This document shows positions 7,691 through 17,506 of a stretch of 64,000 nt of DNA, piece after piece (position 1 is the first letter of the stretch; each line of letters starts with the position of its first letter). A model generated the notes under the pieces. It did no database searches. It was not told the origin of the DNA and was given only the letters and a program-made list of their open reading frames with translations. The stretch spans positions 62,001-126,000 of the forward strand of contig JAKSCK010000255.1 in NCBI GenBank assembly GCA_022360655.1, written 5' to 3'. Origin of the DNA: Spirochaetales bacterium. Lineage in GTDB: Bacteria > Spirochaetota > Spirochaetia > DSM-2461. Position numbers and translations under genes: made by a program.

Positions 7691-9601
7691 CGTTCTCACT
7701 TCTGTTTCAGAAAAAGGAAAATACATATAGAAATGCGCCCCTTCTGCAGGAAGGCATTCAATAGTTCCTGAGAATAAATGGGTGACTAAATTGTAGACAA
7801 TGTGCATTCCAAGACCACTTCCCCCTTGGGAACGCTTTGTGGTGTAGAACGGTTTGAAAACCTTTTCCCGTTCCTCTGAATTCAGTCCTTTTCCATCATC
7901 AAAATAGTGAATCCCCACCCCATTCTCATTCGGGAGAATCTGAATGGTAATTCGCCCTCCCTTCCTCTCCGTGAATCCATGCCGTAGAGAATTGAGAATA
8001 AGATTATTGAGAATTTGTCCATACTGGCCAGGATAGGAATGGATGGAATAATCGGGTGGGCACTCAACATCAATTTTGACTTTTTTATCCTGGAATTGAG
8101 GAGTGAGGATTTTGATGACTTCTTGTGTGTATTCTCCAAGATTAAACTCCCGCTTGTCGGCAATGGTTTGATCCACTGAAACCTTTTTAAAGACATCCAC
8201 TTGATCAACGGTTCGGCGAAGAGCTTTTGAAAGGATTTCCGCGATGCCTTCAAATTCCTGCAAAAACTCATCCCAATCATCATTGTCAATGTGACCTTCA
8301 CTTCGTAGCTTTCGCATCCGTTTCAAAAGGTCGGCAATGTGGGTGGAGGCGGTGTAGGAAATGCCTACTGGTGTGTTGATTTCATGAGCTAAGCCCGCCA
8401 CCATTTCACCTAAATCAGCCATCCGTCCTGTTTGCACCAGTTTTTCCTGGGACTTTTTCAAATATGTGAGGGAATTTTCAAGCTCATAGGTGCGCTCTTT
8501 CACAGCGCGATCCAAATTCCTATTCATATCCGCCAGAAGGATTTCTCTTTGAAAAATATCCACCACCATGTTGCGGAAATTTTCCCCTAGTTCTGAAACC
8601 TCTCGAATATTGGAATCATCAATGCTCACAGAGTAGTCGCCTTGAGCCACTTGATGAGTAGCACCAACAAGCTGTTTGAGGGGACTCACCACCCGCCGGA
8701 GAGCCACAAATGACATGAGAATGGAGGCGGTGAGAATCAAAGATGTGATGATGAAAAGGATGATTCTATAGAATCGGATTTCAGGAAGTGCCCGATTCTG
8801 GTTTTGGCAAAAACCAATGATCCAACCTGTCTTGGGAACGCGAAGCAAGGTGAGAAGAGATCCATTACGAAGCAATTCCTGTTTTTCATCTTGTGGGTTA
8901 GCAAAAAAGGTCTGGATGCTGGTATCAGAGAGCATATTCTCCTGAAAGATGACCCGTTCTTCATCGGGATGGGAGATAAACACACCATTCCGATCAAGAA
9001 GAAAAACAAAGCCAAATTCATCATATCCTGGCTGATTCATTGGCTGAAAAAGTTGGCCAAGATCAAAACTGAACAGCACATAAAAATCTCGGAATCTCAT
9101 CACCGCTTTCATTTCCGGTTGATTATCCTCTGGAGAAATGACGGTTTGAGACCAGGCGACAGCCTGGTGATGAGGGAGGGAATGAATGAAGGGCTGTCGC
9201 GACATATCATTCCCAATGAACACACGACTGTAGGGATAGAGCTGTTGGATTCGTGCTTGATCATCAAGAATCAGAATAGACTCAAGAAAATGGGTGTTTT
9301 CCACTTTCCAGGCCATGTAATCATCCAATTCCGTGGAAGACAAAATCCCATTGGATTTCATCCAGCCCACATCACGAAGCCCGGATTCCATGGACTCAAG
9401 AAAGGCATTCAGTTCCTGACGAAGGGTTTGTACAACCTGACTGTTTTTGGCCACACTGAGGCGAACCACAGCGCGGTTCACCGTCCAGGAGTGACCAAAG
9501 ATCACAAGTATCATGGGCAGGAGAGCTGTGATCAGAAAAATACTCCACAATCGGCCGTAGAGGCTCCATGTCCGCCTACTCAAGACGTTCAAACCCTCCA
9601 T
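7676..9601 (-). CDS. Membrane sensor histidine kinase with dCACHE-like input and HAMP
   Basis: A 641-residue inner-membrane kinase. A transmembrane helix (about 17-37) is followed by a large periplasmic region that looks like a double CACHE sensor, a second helix (about 277-300), HAMP (about 301-350), coiled coil, and the kinase core. His406 in LAHEINTP is the phosphorylation site; NLILNSLRHGF, FDDGKGL and GGSGLGMHI are the N, G1 and G2 boxes. It begins 26 bases inside the 3' end of the binding-protein gene; an in-frame TTG at 9583 with GGAGGG upstream would shorten the overlap. No response regulator is adjacent. The tight coupling suggests that the binding protein supplies the signal. Confidence 0.9.
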   Translation of the reverse strand: MEGLNVLSRRTWSLYGRLWSIFLITALLPMILVIFGHSWTVNRAVVRLSVAKNSQVVQTLRQELNAFLESMESGLRDVGWMKSNGILSSTELDDYMAWKVENTHFLESILILDDQARIQQLYPYSRVFIGNDMSRQPFIHSLPHHQAVAWSQTVISPEDNQPEMKAVMRFRDFYVLFSFDLGQLFQPMNQPGYDEFGFVFLLDRNGVFISHPDEERVIFQENMLSDTSIQTFFANPQDEKQELLRNGSLLTLLRVPKTGWIIGFCQNQNRALPEIRFYRIILFIITSLILTASILMSFVALRRVVSPLKQLVGATHQVAQGDYSVSIDDSNIREVSELGENFRNMVVDIFQREILLADMNRNLDRAVKERTYELENSLTYLKKSQEKLVQTGRMADLGEMVAGLAHEINTPVGISYTASTHIADLLKRMRKLRSEGHIDNDDWDEFLQEFEGIAEILSKALRRTVDQVDVFKKVSVDQTIADKREFNLGEYTQEVIKILTPQFQDKKVKIDVECPPDYSIHSYPGQYGQILNNLILNSLRHGFTERKGGRITIQILPNENGVGIHYFDDGKGLNSEEREKVFKPFYTTKRSQGGSGLGMHIVYNLVTHLFSGTIECLPAEGAHFYMYFPFSETEVRTTPKA

Positions 9602-10691
9602 TTTTCACTTGAATCAGATGGGCAGGACGGTGTGCATCTCCATAAGCATTCAATTCAAGAGTGTTCTGTAAACCTTCAAATCGACGAATTTGGGCCATTG
9701 CATCTCGGAGAGAGATACCATTCTCAAGAGAACTCTTGAGCCCTTCCAAGAGCAGCATTGTGGCCTCATAGCCTAGGACCGCCGTGAATCCTGGCTGAGA
9801 ACCAAAACGCTGAACATAGGAATTCTGAAATTCTTGATAAACCGGTGAGGAACTTTCATCACTGTGTTTGGCAAAAAGAATCAGGTTTTCTACGGCCTTC
9901 CCCCCATGAGCAATCAAGTCCATGGATCGGCTCCAATCCCCCGCCATCAGTACCACATCTTGATTCTGCTTTCGAATCTGCTGACTCATGTATGCGGCAT
10001 CCACATCACTGGCAATGATGACAATGCCCTCAGGAGCCCAGACTAAAGCGCGATCAATCACTGATGGCAAAGTCTCCAAAGCCCCACTTTGATAGGGTAT
10101 CGGGTCAATAATCTCCATTCCCAATCCAGAAAAAGCTTTGTTGACCTGTAGAGCCATGGCCTCAGAGAACCCTTTGTTCTTTGCATCATAAATCACCACA
10201 ACACGTTGAAGCTGAAGGGTTTGGGCTGCATAGTCCACAAGAACGTCATACCCATCTTCATCCGATCCAGGGATGCGGAAGAAGTAATCATCAATCCCAT
10301 TCAATTTCGCGGTTGATGAGGATGGACTCACAGAAACAATTTGCGCCTCTTGGAGCATGTCATAGGAGGCCAAGGTCATGGCACTGTACATGTGACCAAT
10401 GACTCCTTTCACATCCAAATCAATGAGATTCTGCACCGCCTCTTGAGCATGAGAGGCCTCATACTGGTCATCTTCCACATGGAGAACCACCTGCTGCCCC
10501 TGTAAGCCTCCCAGACTGTTGATTTTTTCAACCGCCAAAATAGCTCCATTCCGCTCCTCCAGTCCAATTTCAGAATGGGTCCCTGTCAAAGTGGCCACAA
10601 ATCCAATGGGAAGTGTTTCCGGCGATTTGCAGGAAAAAAGGGACATGGGAAGAGAAACAAGGATGGCGAATTTCAATACATTCTTGTTCAC
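9576..10691 (-). CDS. Periplasmic-binding lipoprotein, branched-chain amino acid (LivJ/K) type
   Basis: A 371-residue type I periplasmic-binding protein. The N-terminus is a lipoprotein signal ending MSLFSC, so Cys21 would be lipidated. The fold signature is clear: GFVATLTGTHSEIGLEERNGAILAVEKIN, VVLHVEDDQYEASHA and ADVDAAYMSQQIRKQ. Such proteins bind amino acids, amides or short ligands. No permease or ATPase gene lies nearby; instead its 3' end overlaps a histidine kinase, pointing to a sensing rather than transport role (inference). The start is GTG at 10691 without a good ribosome-binding site, but the signal peptide starts there and supports it. Confidence 0.88.
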   Translation of the reverse strand: MNKNVLKFAILVSLPMSLFSCKSPETLPIGFVATLTGTHSEIGLEERNGAILAVEKINSLGGLQGQQVVLHVEDDQYEASHAQEAVQNLIDLDVKGVIGHMYSAMTLASYDMLQEAQIVSVSPSSSTAKLNGIDDYFFRIPGSDEDGYDVLVDYAAQTLQLQRVVVIYDAKNKGFSEAMALQVNKAFSGLGMEIIDPIPYQSGALETLPSVIDRALVWAPEGIVIIASDVDAAYMSQQIRKQNQDVVLMAGDWSRSMDLIAHGGKAVENLILFAKHSDESSSPVYQEFQNSYVQRFGSQPGFTAVLGYEATMLLLEGLKSSLENGISLRDAMAQIRRFEGLQNTLELNAYGDAHRPAHLIQVKNGGFERLE

Positions 10692-10881
10692 TATTCTATT
10701 TTAAAAAACTTCCTCCCCCTTTTCCTCCCTCCCATCAGAAATAAATTCATAGCGGATGGCAACAGAGGAGAAAAGAGAGAGCAAACCCCACCTATGGGAA
10801 AATCTCAAGCCAAGAATTTCCAGGATTCAGGAACCTTCAATAAAAGAATTTCAAACAAAAAAAGTTTTTTTTCAGGATTGG

Positions 10882-10910
10882 TTGACACAAATTCGGCGAT
10901 CAGATATCTT
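10882..10910 (+). promoter_or_regulatory. Promoter of tRNA-Asn
   Basis: A perfect TTGACA (10882-10887) and TATCTT (10905-10910) lie 17 bases apart, 16 bases before the tRNA. Confidence 0.75.
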
Positions 10911-10926
10911 TCCACTCGTTCAACGA

Positions 10927-10999
10927 TCCCCTGTAGCTCAGTTGGTAGAGCGGGTGGCTGTTAACCACTAGGTCGGCAGTTCGAGTCTGTCCGGGGGAG
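10927..10999 (+). tRNA. tRNA-Asn (GUU)
   Basis: A full cloverleaf: acceptor TCCCCTG pairing with CGGGGGA (one T-G wobble), D-arm AGCTCAGTTGGTAGAGC, anticodon loop CTGTTAA, T-arm with GTTCGAGTC, discriminator G. CCA is not encoded. Confidence 0.95.
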
Positions 11000-11003
11000 C
11001 CTC

Positions 11004-11034
11004 AAAGGCCGGTGCATTGCACCGGCCTTTTTTT
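11004..11034 (+). terminator. Rho-independent terminator of tRNA-Asn
   Basis: GGCCGGTGC and GCACCGGCC form a nine-base perfect stem with an ATT loop, flanked by AAA and seven Ts. Confidence 0.95.
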
Positions 11035-11265
11035 ATCTTTTTGCATTCCTCACAACCGCAGAGAAACACATGCAGGTTCCTATCAGCTCCAGGCAGACCT
11101 CTCCCCCGAGAGATCAACACCTCACCCGCTGAGGCACCACATCAACACCAAGAGAAGAGCAAAAACAATGGACATCAAATGGTGAAGACAATTCACCGGA
11201 ATCGGAAATTCTTAAGGTAAAAAACTGAAAGGACTGGATTCAAAGTGGACTCATGGTCCAAAAAA

Positions 11266-14200
11266 TCACTGAAGAGGGCCACCCAAGGGTGAAATCCCTT
11301 GGCTGCAGAGAGCAAGGTTCGCTGGATATTCTGAATGATGTGGATCCAAGAGGCATGCCTCTTGAAATTCCTCTACAGCGGCAAAGAGCCGGTGGGCTTC
11401 CAAAAAAACCAGTCCCAGAGCATTGTGCCAGCCTGCATTCTGGCCATCCAAAACAAGAGCTTTCTTGAGGAGATTCTCCGCCTCATCCATTCTTCCACAT
11501 TGCATCGCCGCAAGCCCAAGATTTCCAAGAGCAATGGGATTCTGCCCAAACAAATGGGATTGAGAGAGAAGACTCTGGTAGGCTTCTTCCCATCTCCCCT
11601 GGGAGGCCTGTAACAAGGCAAACTCATGGAGGAAAGCCGAATGCTCCCACGCCTTTAATGAAGAATACTGAGGAAGCAACGTCTCTCCAGGAATGAACCC
11701 ACTTCCAATGTGATTCAGCAACTGAAGATGAACCAATCTGCGCTGTGCATCCAAACGAATCTCCATTTGCGTGGATGTTGATGCCGCTTGAAAGTGAATT
11801 TGTGCCTCATGGCATTCACCACAGCGAAGAAGGGCCACACCAAGACGACAATGGATACGATCTTTTTGGGAACTTTCTTTCAGTGCCTTTTCCCACCCTT
11901 CTACCGCTTGAGAAAAGGGTTTACCTCCGGCCTGACATTTTTCTGAATAGGTTTGGAACGACCACTGGAACGAGGTTCCAGCGGTTGGGAATGAGGGGAT
12001 GGGCTCCACAAACTCCGCAGAGGCCTCATAGCATTCCGCCAGTGCCTCCCATGCCCAGGCCGCCTCCTGAGAAAACTCGACAGCCTTCAAGGCCGCCACT
12101 TCCGCCTGGTTCCAGCGTCGTTGTCCCAACAACACAGCAGAGTATTCGCCATAAAGCCGAGCTTCCTCTGGCCAGTGTTGCAAGGCCATTTGTAAAACAT
12201 TCTCAGCCCTTTCTTCTTCCCCTAATTCATGCAGACACTGAGCCTCTCCACTATAAAAATCCAACTCATCGGAATGAAGAAGTCTTGCCTGATGATAAAA
12301 GTCGGCCGCTTCTTCTAGACGGCGTTCTCGATAAAGCCACCAGGCCGCATCACGCTGCATTTCCTCATCATGCGGTGCCAAGGCTGCGGCCTGCAGATAG
12401 TTCTTCCCAGCATCATCCCAATCCTCGGAAGAGCCTTCAATGCCCTCTTGAGCATAGGCTCGTTCATCCTGCAATCGAGCCAGAGCATTGAGAACAAAAG
12501 GAGCCTCTCCATCCTCTTGAAGAATCTTCTGAAACAAAGATTCGGCTTCTTCCCACTCCCCAATTTGCCGAAGGGCATCACCAAGATTTCCACGATAGGT
12601 CTTTGTATTTGGATCGAAGAGAATGGCCTGGCGATAGGCCTGAATGGCTGAATCAACCACATGGCTGGGAATGGTTTCTTCATCCCAACCCGATTCCATG
12701 CGATGCACACCAAGCTGATTCCAAAGACGGGCCTCCTGAGGGAAAAGGTGGAGACCTTTGAGCAAAAGAACTTCCCCCTCCTGGCTCTTGCCATTCTCCC
12801 GAAAATACCAAGCCGCATCCTCATAAACATCAATGGAGGGTTCGTGTTCTAAAAGAGTCTGATAAAGATGCATTCCCTCCTGTTCCCGCCCGCACTGAGC
12901 CAACACATCCACCAATCGACGCAAAACATCAATATCACAATCTCGATATTCCAAAGCAACCTGCAGAACGTGATGAGCCGATTCATAATCTTCAATCCCC
13001 AACAAGGCATCAACAGCAGCAAAGAGTCGGGAAAGAAAATGGGGGGAGTCATGAGATGTGGCAAGAAAAGCCTTGTGAAAGAGTGTGGCAGACTGGTTTA
13101 TATCTTCCGGAAGAAGGGACTGACCAAATGCAGAAAACCAACGTGCCCCTTGCTCACCATCAAGAAATTCAAGTAATGACAAAAGATCCTGTGCCTCAGC
13201 ACAGAAACCACAAGCAATCATGTTTTCAGCCAGTTGAAGAGTGGCATTCACATGGGCTTGGAAATAGGAATGGGGAATGCGACTCAGAGTCTCCGAAAAA
13301 CTTCGTCCCCTCTGGTCATGACTGTCACCCATGATAGAGTTTTGAGAATCAAAAAAGGCCTCCACCCGTACACATCCAATTTTTGAACGATGGTCACCAC
13401 AGCCCTTTGCCTCAATGGAATCCCAGAGTTCCAAGGCCTTGGCCGCAGCCGCCTCTCGACTTGCTAGATCCAAGGATTCAAGAAAAACCGCATCCGTCCA
13501 ACATTCCCCCATCACTCCATCCAATCCAAGAGAATCTCGGGTTAAATGCAGCGTGCTCTCTAAGGTCAATGCTCCTTGAATGCAATCCCCGGAATTCCGC
13601 TGAAGTAAACCTAATGTGATGCGTGGAATCGGAGAAAGGGGGGCAAAGGATGCGGCTTTGAGAAAGGCATCCATTGCTGATTCCAACCAAACTTCTTGAT
13701 GAGAAGGGGGACTGAGCTCCCAGGATTTTTGATAATAGAGCCCAAGGAAATACCAGGAATCAGCATGTCTTTCATCAACAAGAAGGGCTCCTCGCCAAGA
13801 GTTCTGGGCCTGATCTGCATCTTTTGAATACTCCCAGATTCCCTGAAGTACTCGGCATCGGGGATCTGCAGGACGTCTTTTCCGGTAGTCCTCAAGATTT
13901 GAGAGAGCCGTTCTTTGCTCCTGGTCAGAAAAGGGCTTCCATTCATTGGAATCAAGTCCATATCCATCAGAAAGATGGCTATGGAGTGCATGAAGTCCCT
14001 GAGGAAGTGGGGAAATGGGTGCATGATGCTGCCAGTAGAAAATCATGGCCTCCCGATTGTGTTTAAGAACAAGGGATTCTAAGAGTTCATCAAAAGGGAG
14101 TCCAAGCCGTAACCGAAGCCATATGGGAAGCATCTGATCTTCTTCATTTTGCTCCGGCATATTTTCCGCCAGTTTCAATGCCTTCCCAAGAAGTTGACGC

Positions 14201-14712
14201 GCCTTCTTCAATGGTGTTGTGGGCAGTTCACTCTGAAAAATGAGAACACCAAGGAGTGCCTGGCAAGACTCTCTTGTCTGTGATTTCAACTGTCGTAAAA
14301 AAGGACGGGCTTCCTTCTTTTTTCCCTGAAGGAGCAAAAGACGAACCACTGAGGCAAAGGCCTCCCATTTCCAAGGCGAATCATCCCGGCTGCTCGCCAA
14401 ATAATCCTGCAATATCTCTTTTTCATTTCCCGATTCTGCCAAGGGGCGCAACAGGGAAGAGTAGTGCCGGATTCGAGCTCTGAAAAACATCCCATGCTCC
14501 TCGGAGTCCCAATTCTTCTGTACCAATACGGCCTGGAGAATGGAGGTTCGAGAGAAGCGCAAAGCCAAGGACAAAACATAATCAAGTCGCAGGGGATGCG
14601 TGTTGTCTTCATGAAGCAACTCTGCCAAAACAGCGTCCACCCCTTCGGTGTACACGGATTCGGGGACAGGAAGCAGTGCGCCAAAATGCTGCCGCTGGCT
14701 ATAGAGGTTCAA
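11266..14712 (-). CDS. Large TPR-repeat protein
   Basis: A 1148-residue protein built almost wholly of tetratricopeptide helix pairs, for example NPIALGNLGLAAMQCGRMDEA and AGWHNALGLVFLEAHRLFAA near the C-terminus and AIQAYRQAILFDPNTKTYRG in the middle. No signal peptide, transmembrane helix or catalytic domain is seen, so it is probably a cytoplasmic scaffold; no partner can be named. The start is TTG at 14712, overlapping the stop region of the ACT-domain gene by 14 bases, so the two are likely co-translated. It is unusually long for a pure TPR protein. Confidence 0.8.
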   Translation of the reverse strand: MNLYSQRQHFGALLPVPESVYTEGVDAVLAELLHEDNTHPLRLDYVLSLALRFSRTSILQAVLVQKNWDSEEHGMFFRARIRHYSSLLRPLAESGNEKEILQDYLASSRDDSPWKWEAFASVVRLLLLQGKKKEARPFLRQLKSQTRESCQALLGVLIFQSELPTTPLKKARQLLGKALKLAENMPEQNEEDQMLPIWLRLRLGLPFDELLESLVLKHNREAMIFYWQHHAPISPLPQGLHALHSHLSDGYGLDSNEWKPFSDQEQRTALSNLEDYRKRRPADPRCRVLQGIWEYSKDADQAQNSWRGALLVDERHADSWYFLGLYYQKSWELSPPSHQEVWLESAMDAFLKAASFAPLSPIPRITLGLLQRNSGDCIQGALTLESTLHLTRDSLGLDGVMGECWTDAVFLESLDLASREAAAAKALELWDSIEAKGCGDHRSKIGCVRVEAFFDSQNSIMGDSHDQRGRSFSETLSRIPHSYFQAHVNATLQLAENMIACGFCAEAQDLLSLLEFLDGEQGARWFSAFGQSLLPEDINQSATLFHKAFLATSHDSPHFLSRLFAAVDALLGIEDYESAHHVLQVALEYRDCDIDVLRRLVDVLAQCGREQEGMHLYQTLLEHEPSIDVYEDAAWYFRENGKSQEGEVLLLKGLHLFPQEARLWNQLGVHRMESGWDEETIPSHVVDSAIQAYRQAILFDPNTKTYRGNLGDALRQIGEWEEAESLFQKILQEDGEAPFVLNALARLQDERAYAQEGIEGSSEDWDDAGKNYLQAAALAPHDEEMQRDAAWWLYRERRLEEAADFYHQARLLHSDELDFYSGEAQCLHELGEEERAENVLQMALQHWPEEARLYGEYSAVLLGQRRWNQAEVAALKAVEFSQEAAWAWEALAECYEASAEFVEPIPSFPTAGTSFQWSFQTYSEKCQAGGKPFSQAVEGWEKALKESSQKDRIHCRLGVALLRCGECHEAQIHFQAASTSTQMEIRLDAQRRLVHLQLLNHIGSGFIPGETLLPQYSSLKAWEHSAFLHEFALLQASQGRWEEAYQSLLSQSHLFGQNPIALGNLGLAAMQCGRMDEAENLLKKALVLDGQNAGWHNALGLVFLEAHRLFAAVEEFQEACLLDPHHSEYPANLALCSQGISPLGGPLQ

Positions 14713-15226
14713 TACGAATATCCAAATCTTTCAGATGAGCAAGTTCATCCATGGAATTCCGAAAATCCGCGAGTGAAACCGTGGCCGGAAGAATCACAAG
14801 TGCGCGCATACGGAAAATGGGAGCACCAGTCATGGGTGCAGAAGTTCGAGAGGTTTCCAATTCTTCAATACTGATTCCAAGCCCTCGGATCTCTCGTGTG
14901 AGAGAATGCACAATCCCTGGACTGTCTAAAGAGAATGATTCCACTGCATAGGGACGCCCTTGATCATTCCCATGAGGAGCATGGGTTTCTGTGACTTCAA
15001 TGTGCAATCCAAGAGAATCTCCAAGAGGTGCCGCACCATCAATCAGAGTGTGAATGCAAGAATCTTCACCACTCACCAGCATGAGCACAGCAAATTCGCC
15101 GCCAAGAACAGCCATCTTGCTTTCTTCAACATTTCCCTGAGATTGAGCAATCCATGAAGCAAGATCATCGGCTGCGCCAACCCTATCGTGCCCCATTGCT
15201 GTCACGGCGGCATATTGTCGTGCCAT
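14699..15226 (-). CDS. Tandem ACT-domain protein, GcvR-like
   Basis: A 175-residue protein with two ACT-like halves: AAVTAMGHDRVGAADDLASWI begins the first (about 5-80) and YAVESFSLDSPGIVHSLTREI begins the second (about 90-170). This is the layout of the glycine cleavage regulator GcvR and related ligand-binding proteins. Ligand and partner are unknown; no glycine cleavage genes are in the window. The ATG at 15226 follows a strong CAGGAGG ribosome-binding site. It precedes and slightly overlaps the giant TPR gene. Confidence 0.78.
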   Translation of the reverse strand: MARQYAAVTAMGHDRVGAADDLASWIAQSQGNVEESKMAVLGGEFAVLMLVSGEDSCIHTLIDGAAPLGDSLGLHIEVTETHAPHGNDQGRPYAVESFSLDSPGIVHSLTREIRGLGISIEELETSRTSAPMTGAPIFRMRALVILPATVSLADFRNSMDELAHLKDLDIRIEPL

Positions 15227-15321
15227 AAAATCCTCCTGAAAAACCTCTTAAACAATACTTCAAAAGTGGGAGAGTGTTCCTGGTCAAGACGTCCAGGAAC
15301 AGCACTTCAATAACTTGAAAA

Positions 15322-16305
15322 TTATGATGACTTGGCCCCAGACTCTCCTTGGGCTGGATTCTGTACTGAAGACAATTTCAGCACACGAAAAAGAAGGGGA
15401 ACACCAAGAGTGGCCACAAAACCAATGAAGGCATAACGCCCTCCATAAAACAATCGAGCCCAAAAAAATGATAATTCTTCTGCAAAGGCATAGTACATCC
15501 AACGAACCCCAAGATGGATTCCTGCTAAGAGAATCAAACCAAAGATTGACCGCAAAATGCGGTGTTTGAGAGGGATTGTATTTGTTGAATAAGGCGCCCA
15601 TTGCGGTTCAAGAGTCCAACCCAACATGGCTCCCAACAAAGTAGCAAGAGTGGCCAGCAAACCTTTGACGACTTCCAATTTGAGTGGCAAGACACTCACT
15701 CCAACCAGAACAATCAACAGCAGCCCCAGTTGCACAAAAATCTTTGTTTTCCAGGACCAGGACTGTGTCCGATGACAGATTTGTCGATCCAAAGAAATCA
15801 CAGCCCAATAGGCGAGAAATCCCACAAGCCATCCTGTCAAAACATCCTGGGGATAATGAACCCCATGAACAAGCCGACTCAACCCCATGATAATGATGAA
15901 GAACGCCCAAAACAGCTTCACACCTTTGTTCCGAGTAAAAGAGGCTGCACAAAGTCCTAGGGATGTTCCAAAAATGGTATGGCCACTGGGCCAACCGGGT
16001 TCCGCATATTCATGAATAGGAGTAAATCGTTCTGGCTTCACATGGAATGGTCTGGGACGGCTCCCCCAGTACTTCATTCCCAATGACAATGCTTGGGAAA
16101 GAAGAGTCACTTTTAAGAGCTTCTTTCCTAAGTCTTTATTCAAAGACCAATACACAATGGGAAGAATCAATAAAGCTGCGGCTTCAGAACCTAGCCAATG
16201 AAAGGGCATCAAGAGCCAATAGAGAATGGTTTCTCCACCTTGATGAAACCAAGCTGTGACGTCTAAGCCTGGTCCTTGTTCCAAATACTCAAAAAATCTC
16301 ATCAT
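15322..16305 (-). CDS. PAP2-family membrane phosphatase
   Basis: A 327-residue multi-spanning membrane protein with the three PAP2 motifs: KYWGSRPRPF (Kx6RP), PSGH in GWPSGHTIFG, and SRLVHGVHYPQD (SRx5Hx3D). Members remove phosphate from phosphatidic acid, undecaprenyl or sphingoid phosphates at the outer face of the inner membrane. About eight hydrophobic segments are visible. After the PAP2 core comes an extra C-terminal membrane region of several helices (about 200-320). Two ATG codons are adjacent; AAGGAAAC lies just upstream. Confidence 0.88.
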   Translation of the reverse strand: MMRFFEYLEQGPGLDVTAWFHQGGETILYWLLMPFHWLGSEAAALLILPIVYWSLNKDLGKKLLKVTLLSQALSLGMKYWGSRPRPFHVKPERFTPIHEYAEPGWPSGHTIFGTSLGLCAASFTRNKGVKLFWAFFIIIMGLSRLVHGVHYPQDVLTGWLVGFLAYWAVISLDRQICHRTQSWSWKTKIFVQLGLLLIVLVGVSVLPLKLEVVKGLLATLATLLGAMLGWTLEPQWAPYSTNTIPLKHRILRSIFGLILLAGIHLGVRWMYYAFAEELSFFWARLFYGGRYAFIGFVATLGVPLLFRVLKLSSVQNPAQGESGAKSS

Positions 16306-16463
16306 GATGTGTTTCCTTATTGTTTCATGCCTCTGTGAGAGATGTGTTTTGAGAGGCCTGTATCAAAGGGTGCATTTTAGAATCAATTTCAACCAGCTCC
16401 CATCCCTTTTCTCTTCTAAGAGTGAGGGATGAAGAACTCTTTGAATGACACCTTCATATCATA

Positions 16464-16748
16464 CTAAGAATCATCATTCTCTGAATCATCATCCACACGA
16501 TGAATCTCAAGAGTGATGTGGGCAAGAAACACTGTTGCCGCTCCTAGCGCCGCAAGAAGTGGAGCCGCAAGTGCCACAGCTCCCCCTGCAAGTGCTCCTA
16601 CAGTCAAAGGAATTTCAAACAGGATTTCTCCATCCTCTTTTTTCACCACAACCTTGCGAACATTGCCATCACGAACCAATTCTTTGACTCGTTGAACCGC
16701 TTCTTCTCCCCGAATACGAACCTCTTGTATCCAGTCTTTCTCTGCCAT
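16464..16748 (-). CDS. DUF4342-like small membrane-associated protein
   Basis: A 94-residue protein resembling DUF4342: an amphipathic start (WIQEVRIRGEEAVQRVKELVRDGNV), a beta segment (KVVVKKEDGEILFEIPLTVG), a hydrophobic glycine/alanine-rich stretch (about 55-85) that could be a membrane helix, and an acidic tail. Function is unknown. ATG 16748 has AAGGGG upstream; a longer frame to 16784 lacks support. It lies 17 bases after the lipoprotein gene, so the two probably form an operon. Confidence 0.65.
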   Translation of the reverse strand: MAEKDWIQEVRIRGEEAVQRVKELVRDGNVRKVVVKKEDGEILFEIPLTVGALAGGAVALAAPLLAALGAATVFLAHITLEIHRVDDDSENDDS

Positions 16749-16765
16749 GATGACACCCCTTGATC

Positions 16766-17074
16766 TCAGCAATCCCGCTCGCATTTTTTATTTTTGGACT
16801 TTCTGGCCAGGGAAAGACTCCCAAATCCAGAAATCACGGCCATATAAAATCCCAGGTCATACCACCAGCCCGTATTGTTCACCTCATAAACCCGAATGGA
16901 ATTGTTGAAGATCCCCCAAATAAGAGACACAGGAGCAATCCAACCATGCCAGATTCCATGAAGAAAATTTGCAGGTTCTTCTGAGGAGGTATAACGTTCT
17001 GTACCTGGTGCACATCCCATCAACACCACAAAAAAAAGAAAACAGAGAATACACCAAGCCCATTTATTTCCCAT
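16766..17074 (-). CDS. Small hypothetical lipoprotein
   Basis: A 102-residue protein with a lipoprotein-type start: a hydrophobic stretch followed by VLMGCAPG (lipidated Cys expected at position 21). A second hydrophobic segment (about 69-90: WWYDLGFYMAVISGFGSLSLA) and a basic tail follow, so it may be anchored at both ends. No known function. ATG 17074 follows AGGAGG, an excellent ribosome-binding site. It is upstream of the DUF4342-like gene and divergent from the TfoX-like gene. Confidence 0.65.
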   Translation of the reverse strand: MGNKWAWCILCFLFFVVLMGCAPGTERYTSSEEPANFLHGIWHGWIAPVSLIWGIFNNSIRVYEVNNTGWWYDLGFYMAVISGFGSLSLARKSKNKKCERDC

Positions 17075-17191
17075 GGAAGCACCTCCTATTCCATGATGCA
17101 ATGCGTGATGCGGAAAGGAAAGTGCTGAGACTCTGGAATTCTCAAGAGGAATCCTCCAACCTTTATTACGCACACAAAGAGGGAGGTAAGG

Positions 17192-17506
17192 ATGGCAGAC
17201 CTTCGGCTGCTTTTCGACAAACTCGCTGACGAGATGGTAGACACTGGAGAAGTGCAGCCTGGAACAATGATGGGGTTTCCCTGCCTACGTGTTCGTAAGC
17301 ATTACATTGCGTGTAAAGACATCAATACAGGTACATTAATCGTTCGCCTCACAAAAGAACGTGTGTCTGAATTGGTTCTAAGGGGGAGCGCTGAAGTATT
17401 TGCACCAGCAGGGCAAGAATTTCCCCAATGGGCAAAAATGAGTCTTCCTGATGAGGGACTTTGGCGTCAAGTTCTCCATGAAGCCAGAAAACTTGCTGAG
17501 AATTAA
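17192..17506 (+). CDS. TfoX N-terminal-domain protein
   Basis: A 104-residue stand-alone domain of the TfoX_N type (PF04993). Recognisable parts are GTMMGFPCLRVRKHYIACKD, TLIVRLTKERVSELVLRG and the C-terminal WAKMSLPDEGLWRQVLHEA. In proteobacteria TfoX regulates competence, but short single-domain homologues are widespread with no established role. The start follows GAGGGAGGT. It is divergent from the small lipoprotein gene. Confidence 0.75.
   Translation: MADLRLLFDKLADEMVDTGEVQPGTMMGFPCLRVRKHYIACKDINTGTLIVRLTKERVSELVLRGSAEVFAPAGQEFPQWAKMSLPDEGLWRQVLHEARKLAEN

Noticed and set aside
8804-9739. Plus-strand open frame of 311 codons inside the kinase gene
   Set aside because: Antisense to a well-supported histidine kinase; composition (His, Lys, Asn rich) is typical of a shadow frame.
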